Shown piece by piece: positions 12,962-27,900 of a stretch of 64,000 bases of DNA. A program made the translations under genes and the position numbers. Position 1 is the stretch's first letter; every line of letters begins with the position of its first letter. This DNA comes from Paramacrobiotus metropolitanus (Eukaryota > Tardigrada > Eutardigrada > Parachela > Macrobiotidae): positions 806,001 to 870,000 of the forward strand of contig NW_026570269.1 in NCBI RefSeq assembly GCF_019649055.1. Reading direction: 5' to 3'. The notes under the pieces are model-generated. The model was not told the DNA's origin, ran no database searches, and worked only from the letters and a program-made list of their open reading frames with translations.

Positions 12962-15900
12962 ATGGACGCCGAAGCCAAACACTGGACTGCTTTGGCCAAC
13001 GGTACATCGCGCGATGCCCGTGCGGCTCAGGTGTTTCTGAAATTCCTGGTGCCTTTGGAACGAACATGCCAGCTGATCGAACAGTCCAATCTGAAGGATA
13101 TTTCCGAACTGGCGGAAAGCGCGGCTGTACAATTGACGGATCTTTGGCAGGAATCGCAGATAGCGGCGTTTCCGGAGGATCGTATGCGCATCCTTTTCAG
13201 CTATTTCGGTAGGAAATTTGCCGAAAAACAAATAATTTTTCACATAGCAAAGTTTACTTTTTTTGTTAGAACAATCGATAGTGCAGGCCATTCAAAATGC
13301 CAGCGCAACTGTTAACGTGTGGTCCGGTAGTTTCTACGAGGTGGAAGAGTTTTTAACTGACTGCCGCGATGTCTGTGATAAGTGGTTGGACTTGTGTCGG
13401 AATTTGACGGAAGAAATGTGGGCCGAATTTTCCCGGCGGAGCTGGACATCGGGGCCGGTCACGTGTCAGTTGCTGGAAACGATGAAGGCTCGCGTCAGAG
13501 AGGTATTAAGGAATCCAAACTATTGAGCTTTAAGTACTAAGTTAAAGTCCAAAATGAGCAGAAATGTTTGTTTTACGGCCAAGTGCTTTGTCTGGATAGT
13601 CTGCTCACAATAGAGGAAAGTAAATGTTTAATGTAATTTTAAATTTCGAGACATATGCGTACGTGCTTTGAATGAGCCGATACACGAACTGGAAATAAAT
13701 GTTATCGCGGTGATTTTGCCTACAGTGTGTCAAATACGGTCACAGCGGTGTTTGAGTACTGTACTACCGTACTGATCATGAGATATATATCTATTATCAT
13801 TTAGATATGGGATATTCGTACGGTGGTGCGCGATGCCGAAGATCTTTTGGGTTCTTTTGGGAAACGGTCACCTCTGGAACCTCTTATTAGCAGCGGTGCG
13901 GCTTGCTTCGACCTTTCGACATCTGGAAACGCGGCGTGGGCCAATGCTACCTATCAGTTCGAAGCCCGAATTCGAAGCTACGACGAAGCGATTGTTGAGC
14001 ATCTGCGGAATGCCTTGAGAAAGGTCACATCCACTCCACTGCAGGCAAAATCATCTTCCTTCTTGAACAGACCCTTACAAAAGATGTTTACCGTTGCGGT
14101 GTTAACTTTTTAGATGTTCGTCGAATTTCAAAAATTTGCCAGCTTTTTGAAACGACCAAGGATTAGGAAGGATTTGTTGCCGGAAAGAGAAATCATGTTG
14201 TCGCAACTGGGTGATATTATATCTGATTATGAGCAAGAGTTTGCAAAAAGTGACGCGTCTACGTATATGAATCAGTCGAAAACGGTTTCAAGGATGATTT
14301 GGCTGCGCCAAGTAAACTTAAAGGTAACAGTCTTCAATCTGTATAGCGGCTTCTGTTTGCAAAATGGCCTATTAGGATTGAAGCCGAACTAGCCATGGCC
14401 TTAATGGATGTTATTATACTCAGATCGAAGAAACGGACACAGGACTGGTTAACGCGCTGTCTGATTTGCCCAAATTCGATAAAGTGTACGCACGATTGAC
14501 GGCACTCAAAGACAATGTTAAGGAGACTTTGCAGAGGGTTTTCGACGAATGGTGCGATGATCTGATGCGGATGTTGCAAGATCCCAGAGGCGATTTAAGG
14601 TAGCTTAGTAAAGGTCACACCGATTATGATTATAACCTTGTCAAACTAAAATTCAATACCAATGGATTATATTTGGTTAGTTTGGATACTTCCGGTCATC
14701 TCATGAAAATCGAGCAGCAAGACGGAAGGCTAACGGTGAACTTCAGCGATCGCCTGGTTATGTTGATCCGGGAAGTGCGCTGGTTGGAGAGCGTCGGGTA
14801 TCGAGTGCCAGCGGAGATTATGGAGCGATGCCAGTTGGCGAAGAAATTCCATGAATCAGGGATTGTGTTAATGCAAGTGGCGCATTTCTATAATACCATT
14901 GATCAGCAGATGATTCCTTGTCAAAAGCCCATGATGATTGAGTCGGCAGAACGCTTCGAACAAATTATTCGCCACGGAAAGGGTAATGCGTCTGGAGGTG
15001 GTGCGGAAATTCGATGGAGCGATACAAAACGGGTGGAAGCTTATGTTAACGATGTGCACGATGCAACTATGGAGTATGTAACCTTTTTAAAATTAATACT
15101 GATTTTTAGGTTAATAATTGACTAAGCTTTCGTTTTATTTTATTGCTCTCTTACGAACTGTAACTTTTGACTTATGTGTTAACAGTACAATATTTCCAGA
15201 TTTACCCAAGAAAATCGCCGTTTGCGTTCTCTGCACCAGAAGGTCATCTCTCTGATTGCGCAGATGAGTGGAACAAGCCTCTCGCAGAAGACAACTGAGT
15301 GGAAAAAATTACTGAACGAAATTCATAAAATTGTGACGTCAGTTGCGGTTGATGCCCAGGTAAAATTTGCTGTCGCCACTATGGAATTATCAGCCATAAT
15401 TTTGAAACTCGATACAACATTTTGCAGAGGTATCCGCCGGAAAATATGCTGTCATGGCGTGTCCACATCGATAACCAAATTGTTAAAGCCATTGAGATTC
15501 AGCTGCGACGTAGTCTTTTGGCTTTGGCTGAAAATCTCCCGGAACAGCAGGTTGACTTTGTCTATCGCAACCGGATGCTGCAAGTTAAGCCATCCATTCC
15601 CGAACTGCGGCAAACCTTCTCACAGCACATGCAGAAATTATTTGCTGTTCCGGCAACGTTGAAACCGCTCAGCGAGATAAGTGAGAAACGCGGATTATTC
15701 AAACAAGCGGCACAAAATTGTCATATAGAAGCGGCGATGGCTCAACGGAATTTTGATGATGTTTTAAAGAGGATCGGCGAAGAAATGGAAGAATATAGGG
15801 TATTGACACTTTTCCTTTGTTTTACTAAAAGTAAATTTGCAACGTTAGGCTATCTAAGTGTGCTATCGCAGTTCATCAATTCAATGCATTTACAATCTTT

Positions 15901-18900
15901 ATTTTTATGTACAGTGCAACTAACAGTAAGTATTGGGAAAATTGAAAGCGCATTAAAATTATTTTCTGTTTTAGCCCTATGTGATATTGGGTGCCGTTGA
16001 TATACCTGCACTAGTGAATTCACGTGTCAGTGTTGTCCAAGACTGGGATCAGGAATTCAAAGCGCTGAAGTATCGAGGTTTATTAGTGGACCAAATCCCT
16101 ACGTTAGTTTGCCCCATCTCCGCGGTACAACTGTTTTTGCTGTAATAATGACATCGAATTTGCGGCAGGCAAACGAAAGTGGATAGCATGACCATCAATT
16201 TAGGCGGTCTGCGGATGGCCATTGATGGCCTTCTGCAGAATACTTACGATGCGCTTGTGGACAGTCTTCGGAAATCCATTGCCGACGATATTCAAACGGC
16301 GGCGGATTTCGTGACAGAAGCAACGGCCTTGCTGGCTAGCCGGCCGGCAACGACGGAGGAATTAAATAAGCTGTCTACAGAGTACTATCGTCTGCTTAAA
16401 GTTTCGGAAGAAGTAAGTATATGGAAGTGTGCAGGGTTGCTGCTGTATTTGTCTTGCACAATTATACTTACAGTCAGTTAAAATATGATGTGTTGCTTCT
16501 AGATAAAGCCTCGCTTTTCCATTGTTGAAGAAAAGGGTGCGCTCTTGAAATCAGTTGGTGCAAGAAATATCGAGAAGTCCGAGAGTGTCCTTCGCTCGTG
16601 GAATGGGATAATGGAAATGCTGGAAGATCACAAATCTGTCATGAGAGACCAGGTAGGGAAACAGATTGCTTCTTCGGTAAATACTAACAAAATTATCGTT
16701 GACATTTTAAAGTTCGTCCTGTCAAATGCAAACAATAATATTAATTTGATATTCATGAAAAAATTACAAACAAGAAGGGTTTTAAGGTCATCTGTGCAGT
16801 AATATTGGGTTCCAAATTTGTACATATAGCTGAATGCAGCAATTCTGAATGCCCTGATCCTGTTTACAAAAATTAGACATATTTCTTTTACTCGTTGTTG
16901 TGCGTACGTCCAAATCATTTGGTGGAAAACAAATCGAGACGTTCTTAAAGGCCACTGTGTGGCACTATTGTAGCATTAATCTGCTGTCAGAGGGGGTTGT
17001 TGCGACCGTATGCGCTCCTGAACCATCCCGATTCGATATTTGTTCATATGCTTTATTGAAAAAATGATGCAAGAGTGCTTTTGTAACGCAGACGGCATCC
17101 TTGCGTTTGCTGATTGAAAAAGATGTTAAAAAATTCAATGACGATGTGGAGAAATTCGCCGCGCGTTGGCAACTGAATCGGCCCAGTGTTTCTCTTCTGG
17201 ATGATCTCAGCATTTTTCAAATGGGCCAAGTAGCGGAGAACATCCGGACTCGACGGGATGACCTGCAGGTTATGGCTAAACGATACGATGAAATCCTGTA
17301 GGTCATTTTATGGAATGAAGCAGAATGGAGTACATTGTATTCTGATGTTGCCATTCCTGTGGCATTGTAGAGCACAATGTAATCAGCTGGATATGGACAT
17401 TCTGCCCAACAACGCTATCCCGGAATTACTTAAGGAAATGGACGCAGCTGAAAAATCCTGGAAGGATATTCTGGAATTTGTCGAGCAGCTGGATGGATTT
17501 TTGAAGGAAGACTGGTTAATTTTCCGGAATAAATTGTACCTGTTTGAGGACTTTCTCAAAACATGGACGATAAAGTATGTTGCATGTACTCGGCGCCTGT
17601 GGTAAATGAGTATCAAATAGTAGTCGTAATTACGTTAAATTTATTCCACAGAATGCAACCGGTGGTTCCTACTTCGTTCACCTTACGGATCCAGGCGGAA
17701 ATGGACAGGTTCCGGGCTGCTTTACCCGTGCTTAAGACGTGTCGAGGAGATGCGTTTTCTGATGAGCACTGGGGAGAATTGTTTAGGATATTGTCACTGA
17801 ACAATACCAACCTGGATATGCTGACCTTTGGTGACTTCCTCCGGTCCACCGAGGCACTGGGAAATAACGCCCAGACCATACGGGATCTGGCTAGTCGTGC
17901 ACAAGCAGAGATATCCATCCGTGAAGCGTTGCGGGAACTGGAAATATGGGGCGCCACCGCCGGTTTTAGCCTGACCGCTTACAAGGATGCCGCAAATAAT
18001 TCCATTTCGATTGTTAAGGAGTGGACCATTCTGCTGTCCTCTGTAAGATGAAATCTTCGTTTGACGGTATCAGTAACTCATGTACCGATGTGATTAACCT
18101 GATTAAGGGCTTTAAAAATATCTGAAATTATTTTACAAGGCAACAGCATTGTAGATTGGTACAGTACTAAGGTAATGCGGTCAAGGTTATCGTGCAACGG
18201 AGAATAAAAAGTGTCGCGCTTTTAGGTTGGAGAAAAACAGCGGCTAATCCAGTCAACGAAAGATTCCCAGCACTACGGGAAATTTTCGGACCGCATTGCT
18301 GTATGGGAGCAGCGTCTCGGTGATCTCAGCTTTCTCCTGGAAACTTTACACCAAATCCAGCGAAAATGGATCTATCTGGAGCCGATTTGCTCTAGAAACA
18401 CTATCCCGTCTGAGGAAGGTCGCTTTAAGCGCGCCGACAGCGACTTCCGGTCAGTAATGAAAGACGTCGCCAAGGATTCACGTCTGTTGTCGTGGATGCG
18501 ACCTGGCCTCAAGGGATTACTGCCCGGTGTGCTGGACCAGCTGCAGCGCTGCCAGAAAGCGCTGAGTGATTTCCTCGAGACGAAACGTTTGGCATTCCCA
18601 AGATTTTATTTCATTGGTGACGAAGATCTACTAGAAATTCTCGGACAGAGTGGGAATCCGAAAGTTGTGCAAACGCATGTTAAGAAACTGTTTGCCGGTG
18701 TTCGGTCGGTGGCTTTCAATCCCGGTGATACGGAAATCATTGCCGTGACTTCGCCGGAAGGGGAAGTGATGAAACTGTCTGGCCCGGTTAAAATTACCGG
18801 ATTTGTAGAGGTACATATTGTGTGATCACTATCAGTATTGTTTTGCGCACTTATTTTGTTAATAGGATATTGTACTGTACTTATGGCATAATCATAGAAT

Positions 18901-21900
18901 TCTCCAAGAGAATATGTTGTTTAACTGCTTGTTTCGGGGGCAGGTATGGCTGGCGGCATTATCGGAAGAACTGAAGCGCACTCTGCAGATCTCATTAAAA
19001 AACTGCTTGCTGGAATCCGCCAAAAAAGATTTGATTTTTGCCTATCCCGCCCAAGTACGGCTTTAACATCAGCGGTTATAAACCTTAAGCTGGTACTTTC
19101 TGTCAATGATGGTGTTTTTTGTGCAGATTTTAAGACTGGTCGATAGAATCCGGTTCACGAAAGAAGTTGAGGCAACACTCCGGTCAGGAAAAAGCGATCT
19201 GACTCAACTGCGATCTGACCAACAGCAAAAGGTGACTGACTCGAGCAATTTGATAGAAGTATCGCTAAATTTTGCGTCCCTTGATCTGCGTTTGTGTTTG
19301 TTGCAGTTAAATGATTTGACAGGGATACAGTACAACAATGCCACGGAAGTCAAAACCGCTACTGTTCAGTCGTTGATTTTGGACACAATACACCGACTGG
19401 AAGTTCTGGAAACATTAGTAACCGCTAAAGTGAACAGTATCGAAAGCTGGTTGTGGCAGAAGCAACTTCGGTAATTTCGAAACATAAAATTCAAATACGA
19501 TCTGCTAACCCGGTGTTGTTTTACAGGTTTTACAGTGAGGCAAATTCCAACGTGGTCGTTCGCATGGTGGATGCTGAATTCGACTACAGCTTCGAGTACC
19601 AGGGATGCTTTCCCGGACTGGTACACACGCCGTTGACCGATAAATGTTTCCTAACATTAACTCAAGGTAATTATCTGTATATGAACAAAATAGTCTTACT
19701 TGTGTTAATGTTGTGTCACATGGTATTGTATTTAGCGATGTTGATGGGGCTGGGTGGAAATCCCTATGGGCCCGCCGGCACGGGAAAAACTGAATCGGTC
19801 AAAGAGCTTGGAGCACAGCTGGGTCGACAAGTGCTAGTATTTAACTGCGATGAGGTTTGTTTTTCATCTGTGAAAATTATTCACATAAAACTATTTTCGC
19901 AATCACTGTAGGGCATCGATCCTAAATCCATGGGACGCATCTTCATCGGATTGTTGAAATGCGGTGCATGGGGGTGTTTCGACGAATTCAACCGACTTGA
20001 TGAGCTAACTTTATCCGCTATCTCTACACAAATTTTAGCCATTCAAGCAGCATTGAAGGACTCATCCAAACAACTGGAACTTCTCGAACGCAAAGTGGAT
20101 ATCAACAAAAATGCCGGTATTTTCATTACTTTGAACCCGGCTTCAAAAGGATACGGCGGACGGGTTAGATTACCGGATAACTTGAAGCAGCTCTTCCGAC
20201 CGGTGGCCATGACCGTACCGGATGCGCAACTGATAGCCGAAGTTGTTTTACTGTCCGAAGGATTCCAGTCTGCCAGAATTCTGGGGAAAAAGCTGACAAC
20301 TTTATACAGCTGCTCCAAGTGGGTTTGACCAGATAGTGGCAAAAGATATCTGGTAAAACTTTTTGATTTAGGGAACTTTTATCGAAGCAACAACATTACG
20401 ACTGGGGTTTACGGGCCATCAAGTCCACGGTCCAGATGGGCGGACGAGCCATTGCGCGACATCGAATTCAGTCCAAAGAAGAGCGCGTCAGTGAGACAGA
20501 GGAAACGGCCATTTTGGTTCATGCGCTAAGATCGAACGTGGTATCCAAATTAACCGCTTTAGACCAGAAGCGTTTTGAGGAAATGGTGCGGGATATTTTC
20601 CCCGGTTCAGGTGGTAGCCAAGCGGGGAATGCGGAGCTGGAAGCGGCACTCACCGCTGCGTTCGCGGAGTTACGCCTGGTAGTCAATGATGCGCAGGTGA
20701 ATTGTTCTGGAAGCGCTGCTGAGATTTCCCAGTTTTGTAAGATTTGCCTGCAGGTTCAAAAGGCTTTGGAACTGTCGGCACAATTAGCGCAGCGGATGGG
20801 TGTGGTAGTTGTTGGGCCTGCAGGATCGGGCAAGACGACCATATGGAAACTGTTGACCACTGCCATGAAAACGCTACAGACACCGGTCACTTTCCACCTT
20901 TTAAATCCCACGTCCATACCAAAAGCACAGGCATGTAGACCTCTGAGGAAGTCGTGATCAATTACCGCTAAGTGCTCTCACTATTTCTTATAAATAGTTG
21001 TATCTTGCTGGCCATATACCTAGTTTCTTATTATAGCTGCTTGGTTCGGTGGATGAATCCACGCGCGAATGGACAGATGGCGTATTAACAAGTTGCGTGC
21101 GAGAAGTCCTTAAAGAAGCCACTGAACATCCAGCCTGGATTGTGTTTGATGGCGACATTGATCCTGACTGGATTGAGTCGCTGAATTCGGTTCTCGACGA
21201 CAATCGGTTGCTGACACTGGCTTCTGGGGAACGACTGCGGTTTCCGGCTAATGTCAACTTCCTCTTCGAAACTAACGATCTGTCAGCGGCTTCGCCAGCT
21301 ACCGTGTCGCGAATGGGAATGATTTTTCTTAGGTACCAGATTCAATCTACAATGACTCCGAACTGTCAGACCAATTGTTTGTTTACTTCAGCTCCGAGAA
21401 CGTGGTCATGAGAACCATTGTGGAAGCGTGGATTAAGAAACAGCCGGAAACTTCTCAAACTGTCTTAGAGGAATTTACCACTTCACTGCTGTTTCAGATA
21501 ATTGAAATGTTTAAAAATAAGGTGATCTTCTTCTTTTTTCGGAAAACTACCGCTTTAATTACCAGTTTAAAAATATACATTTTTAGGAAGACCAAGCCGC
21601 TACTTTGACAGAAGTCGCCTTGTGTACCAATATTTTGTCTCATCTCGTGGATATCACTGATCGCGCTGACCTGGTTGTCCGTACGGTGCAGAGCCTGGGT
21701 GGATTATTGAAAAATCAACAGCAGAGCGATTTCGTTGTTGCGGTACTGAGTTCGCTTTGCATACGGAAAATTTACCATTCGTACAGTGTAATTATATCTT
21801 AGATGCTGAAACTGGCTGGTTATGAGCCCGTAGACATGCATCGGCCCATTAATGTGTTCTACGACCCTGACCATGGCATGCTCAGATCGTTCCGAGTAAA

Positions 21901-24900
21901 GGTCAGTGACGTCAGGTATTACTTCACGGATGGAGTTTAGTTTGAGCTTGTTTGATTTAGTCAGTAGAAGTATTACATTTTTTGTAAAGTTTGCTCGGTG
22001 CTGCGTTTGTTTGATGGTTGTTGATTTGCTTGATATTTCGGGATTTTAAAATTCCATAGGATCTGAAAGCGCTGGAAGTCACTGAACCATATTTTCCCTG
22101 CATCACACAACAACTGGCCATCTCGCGCATTTTACCATGGATAGCGTCTGGGGAGAGTCTGCTGTTCTTTGGTCCCCCTTTATGTGGAAAAAGCCGTGTT
22201 TTACAGCAGATTTTTCAGCAGCTGCAGATTCGCAGTGTTATCGTTATCTACTGCAGCAGTTCCACCTCGGGCCAGGTCATTATTCAGAAGCTGAAGCAGA
22301 ACTGTTTGTCGATACCGGCTGCTAATGGGCGGATTATGCGCCCCAAAGGCTCCGACAGATTGGTGGTCTGTGTTAAGAATTTGCACGTTGTTAAAAGGGA
22401 TCGTTGGGGTCATTCGCAAGTCGAGGCGTTACTGCGCCAGGTACAGAGTAGAATAGTTTTCGGTTTACTCAAGCCATCTTCCTATTGCGCAGCCATATGC
22501 CCTTGAGTATATGCAATACACACACTTTCTGTTATAGATGATTTCTCAAGGAGGATTTTACGACTCTAATGCGGATTGGATTCAATTGGACGGTGTGCAG
22601 TTTATTGCAACAAGCCATAACGAGAGCAGCGGAATTATTTCCGATCGTCTGACTTCCGTCATGCGAGTGACGTATTTGGGGTGACTAAGTTTTTAGGATT
22701 TTTGAAAAACGTTGTGATATTTTTGATAAACTGGAAGGTTCAATCTGTAGCAATCCTGATATGGAAGATCTGCAAGCCATATCGACCGGTTATCTGCAGA
22801 TAGTTCTTACCAGCAACAGTAAAAGCCATCCTGTTTGGTCGCAGCTACGGAATATCGAAAAGTTGGCTACCACAGTGACATTAGTTTTCACCAAGGTCTG
22901 TCCTGATTGCGCCGTTTTTATACTCGTAATTTAAAAATGTTTTGCATTGCGATTTTGCACATTAGTTGTTTGAGCGTTTCGGCCAGAATGGTCCGTTGCA
23001 CTATTCCGTGACCTTGAAAGATTTGGTTCTATGGATCAGCAATCTCGTTCGTTACGATTGGGCCGATCAGAACGGAACGGCCTTACTGTCAGCAGCGGCC
23101 TTTGAAGCATCACGCGTGTTTCGGGATAAACTGATGACATCCAGTGACGGCGCCTTCTTTGATGCAGCACTACTAAGCTGTTTCAAACGCGACTGGCCGA
23201 CCGCAGGTATCGACCTCGACACGCTGTTCAGCAGCATGGGTGCGTCTGCGGGAGGCGTGGTAGACGGGGCTCCTCTGCCGAAGTTCGGACGTCCACTTGG
23301 AAAGACCAAGGAAGAGGAAGTGCGCTTGTCTATTGCAAACGCAGTGCGAAGAATAAGTATGGCCGAACGAAAGCTGTTGTGACACAAATTATGCTGATAT
23401 TGTTTTTTTTTCAGATCGGGAATCGGTTGATATGGAAGTTTATGTCCACTCTGACGTAGTCAAGGGCGTATTGCGGACTGACCATTGGTTGGGTGTGCCG
23501 GGCGGCTCCGTATTGTTAATGGGACCGAGCGGATGTGGGCGGCGGTCGATGGCTGTCATCGCCTGTAAATCCCAGCAGGCGCTGGTCTGTCGGCCGAAAA
23601 TCGTCAGGGATTATTCCCTGCGCAACTTTCGAGTGGATCTGAAGAAGGTATAAAGTACATGAGCAAGCCAGTCAGTTATATTTCTTTTTAAGAGCTGAGG
23701 TGGTAATTTCCATGGTTTCTGTGCTGTCATCAAAATAACTTTGTGCAAGTAAAATTAAATATCGAGAAAATGCAAAAAAAATTTAATTGAACAGTTCTAA
23801 TCGTTTATTGCCCACAGGAACTAGAAGTTGCTTACAAACGGAATGAGAACACGGTGTTCATTCTTGAAGACTATCAGCTGACCGACCCGCTATTTTTGGA
23901 AATACTCTGCACGATTCTACAAAGTGGAGAAATCGACTATCCAGGTTTGTACACGGATGAGGAATTGGAAAAGTTGTATGGAAGCGTTGCGGAAGAGCTG
24001 GCGCAAGAGGGATTTGATGGAACACCGGCAGCCTTTATAAACAATCGTGAGAATATTCCAGACATTCAAATTCTCTATAGCTCGATGTAAAAGTGTTCTA
24101 CGTCAACAGGGATTCGGAGGAACTTTCACTGTATCTTCACTCTGGAAACAAACACCCGCCGGGCACCGGTGCTGTTTGAGCGCATTCCAGTCTTGACGAC
24201 AATATTCCACATTGTTTGGATGGAGAGCCTGGCTACATCAGTTCTTGCAACGGTAGAATAGCATACCAAGTTGCAATTTAATGGAATTTGCCATACTTAA
24301 GATTTTACTTTCCAGATCCCGGAAACGATCATGGTTGCAGGAAGTCCCACTACAGACCGTCCGAATGTTGAGTCACCTCAATTAGCAGCTTTTTTGACTC
24401 TGATTCATCAAAACAGCCCAGAAAAACTGCGCTCGACCTCACGATTTATTCAGTTAATTCGGACATACCGTGCCGTTAGAGAAACGATGCTGGCCGACAA
24501 CCGGAAGGCTAGCGAACGGTTCCAGGCCGGCCTGGATCAATTGAATAAGGCACAGAACGCTGTGATGGGACTGAAACGGGAAGTCACGCAGCAGCATAAC
24601 GCCTTGGCAGATAAGCAAGAAGAAGCTCGCAGGTGGGTACGTCCAGTGGTGCCGAATGCCAGTAATGACGATAAGTAACAAAATCGGATGATATATAATT
24701 CTCGCACCACAAACGTGCAGTGCACAATTAGCATCAGGAAACCGTAATAGCAGGGCTTCAGGGTTCGGCCTCACACATTTTTGTGCTGTTGTACATGTGG
24801 CTAATTACACTTGGCCGTGTGCGGTATGTGACATAGTAACTGCAATTAAGTAGCAAGTGATGTAATCAGCTGAAAATTGTTTACAATTTTTTAGAGCTAT

Positions 24901-27900
24901 GGATGAGATTCGAGAAAGCATGGCAGGCGCGAACACACAGAAGGAGGAAGTGACGGTACTACGTGCGGACTTGGAAGCGGAAAAGGTCAAATTGCAACAG
25001 CGGGAGCAGCTGATCGCCAAAGAACTGCAAGATGTACTCCCCATGTTAGAAGCGGCTAAGCAGTCCGTAACAGCCATTAAAACAACCGATCTCAGTGAAA
25101 TTAAATCACTTCGAGCGCCACCGGCGGTTATCCATAATATCTTGGAAGGTGTGTTGAAGCTGTTTGGAAACAAGGATACATCATGGTCTGGAATGCGCGC
25201 GTAGGTCGCTTCAGGATCTTTATCACGAAATTTGTAGGGGTTTGGTGTTTCAACAGTACTTTGCTCCAGGTTTCTTAGCCCGACGATTAAAGAGGAAATC
25301 GTGCACTTTAACGCCGACAAGGTGTCCAAGGAGCACCTTAAGCTAACGCAGCAGCTGCTCGAGAAATATCGAACTTCCTTCGAAGAGGAAACAGCTAAAA
25401 GGGCCTCCGCGGCTGCAGCGCCATTGGCCGCTTGGGTGCGCGCTTGTTGTCGCTATGCCGAAGTTCATGAGAAGATTGCTCCGCTGGCCCAGGAAAAACG
25501 AAAATTAGAAAGGTCAGATTATGGACTTTGGAAACTTGCCAGATATACTGTATATAGGTTTTCAGATATTGCTTTAGAACTTTCATAAACCATCCGGTGA
25601 TCACGTTTAAGTGCCACAAGTTGTAGTCAAGTGTCTTGTTCGGTATCTGCTGTTATTGTATGTCGTTAACTGGAATAATTTCCGCTAAGCGAAAATCAAA
25701 GTTTTTTAGCGGTCAGCCGAACTAGTCTTTTTTAATGTAACAATTATTCTAGCTGGTAAAGCATAATTGCTTACTTGTAGTTATTAATGAATTAATTTTT
25801 GGCTCTAGAGTGGAAGCGTGCGACATACCTAGCATAAACCTCGAAAACTTATAATAATACCGTAGTTTCTTTAAATTTTATTATTGATGGATCCCGGTAC
25901 CCCTGTTGCAGTACAATCGAAATGCACGCAAAAAGGGTCACTAGCGCGGATAAGGATTTGGGCAACCTGAGCACCCGGATCGACATGCTGCAAGCCAGAT
26001 TTCAGCAACTGACGGAAGAGGCTGCGTTCATGAAGCTGGAACTGAACCGTTTGACAGAGCGCCTCAAAGTAGCGGAATTTCTCGTGGAGAAGCTGGAAAG
26101 CGAATACTCGCGGTGGTCAAGTCAGGTACATCACCGCTCTGCTGGATATTGTTTTTTTTTTCACTTTTTGCTTTTAAACATTTCAGTTGAAAAATTATGC
26201 CGAAGCCGCAAAAGCTGTTCAAAACAACGCCCTTATTGCCGCCGGTTTTATCGTTTACTTGGCATCCTGCAGCGAAGACGAGCGTTTGGCTTATGTAAAT
26301 TCCTGGAAAGACAACTTAAAGTACGATAATTTTTTAGATAAATAGATTTGGAAATTTGGCTCGGCTTATCAGTTGCATCTGAATTTATAATCGGAAATAC
26401 TATTATGCCGCTGATCCACAAGAAGGAAGAAAGGGTCTGTGAATTATATACTTTCCACACAGTCATGTTAACGGAAGTTGTGCTTTCGTTGATGTCTCAT
26501 ACAGTAGTTTAAACTGGAACAGGCAATGTCATCAGCATGCTGCTTTAATGGCCTTGGTTTTAACTTAAAGTGAAAAAGTTTTGAATGGCTTTAATTGTTT
26601 TGTTTAGAGTGGAGTCTTTTGACTTGGCTGATCATTTGACAACAGAGACAACGCGCCTAGAATGGCGTACGCAGGGTTTGGCGGCGGATACGCTATCTGT
26701 GGAGAACGCTGTTATCCTCCAGTGCGCTCTATCAACCTGTTTGATTGTCGATCCGACCGGAAATATTCTGGTCTGGCTCAAAGCATCACTGAAATCAAAG
26801 AAGTATTTTAACCTTCTTACTTGTTAGTATTGTTGCATCTTCAGATTATTTCATCAAACAGTTTTTCGAATAATTTAGCGCGGAGGTGGTGGACCAAGAG
26901 GATGCCAACTTTCAGTCGGCTGTGGAGATGGCCGTCCGTTTTGGTAAATCACTGATCGTTGAGGTGGCTGATGCTGTGGACGGGTTTCTGGTGGCACTGC
27001 TGCGCCGTGACCTTATAAAGCAGGGAAGTCGAATGCAGGTGGAAATGGGCGATAAATTAATTGATTATCATCCGCAATTCCGCTTGTATCTCATTTCCCG
27101 CAATCCTTCGATTGAATCACAACTGCATCCACAAGTAAGTAACTGTTTATGTTGCTTTTTTAGGATATCTTTAGTGCTCAGGATTGCTGTACTTTGAGGG
27201 TTGCTAAAATTAAAGCTTTACATTTCATTTTGATTTGCAGATTGCATCGTTAATCAACGTCGTCAGTTTTACGGCTACTCGCGCCGGCTTAGCCAATCAG
27301 CTGTTGAGTCTCGTGATCGAAAGCAAGCTGCCGCAAGTTGAACAGCGCCGTCGCGCTTTGGTCCAAGAGCAGGAGTCGCTTCGCGTCCAACTAACAGAAC
27401 TGGAAAACGCTCTGCTGTTAGAATTGTCCAACAGCCAAGGGAATATTCTTGAAAATACTGAATTGCGGGAATCTTTGGCAAAGACGAAATCCTCGTCGGA
27501 TACTGTTGAGAAAAATCTTAACGAATCCAAGAAAATTAAGGAGACGCTCGACCGCGATCAGGCGATCTTCTCCGTACTGGCTACAAAATGTTGCAGTATT
27601 TATTTCGCTCTGCAACACCTGCACCAACTGAACGACTTGTATCGGTTCAGTTTGCAGACCTTTATCGACATTTTCCGTAAAGCTGTGGAGAATTTGGCCA
27701 AAAACGAAGAAGTGAAGGATCAGCTGCAGAAATTCTGTGCGGTGGCATTTTACCAAGTCATTCATTACGTCTATCATCACGTCGCACGCGCGGTTTTTAA
27801 GAAAGACCGGCTGACCTTTCTTTTGCTTTTGATCAAATCTGTGCGACCGGAACTGATTAAGAACGAAGAGTGGGATTTTCTTCTGTCGCTTAAAACTAGA

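Noticed and set aside
21333-21391. Apparent frameshift after RMGMIFL in DYNC2H1
   Set aside because: A 59-bp GT-AG intron (gtacca...ttcag) joins [16 protein letters not shown] in frame with exact family spacing, so no break is needed.
22670-22752. Stops and a frame change between DRLTSVMR and [10 protein letters not shown] in DYNC2H1
   Set aside because: An intron of about 80 bp, starting gtattt and ending ctgtag, is in phase and removes the stops.
24039-24107. Frame change in DYNC2H1 after the AAINN-type segment near 24040
   Set aside because: The intron gtgaga...caacag restores [16 protein letters not shown], matching the family; the apparent read-through is a shadow.
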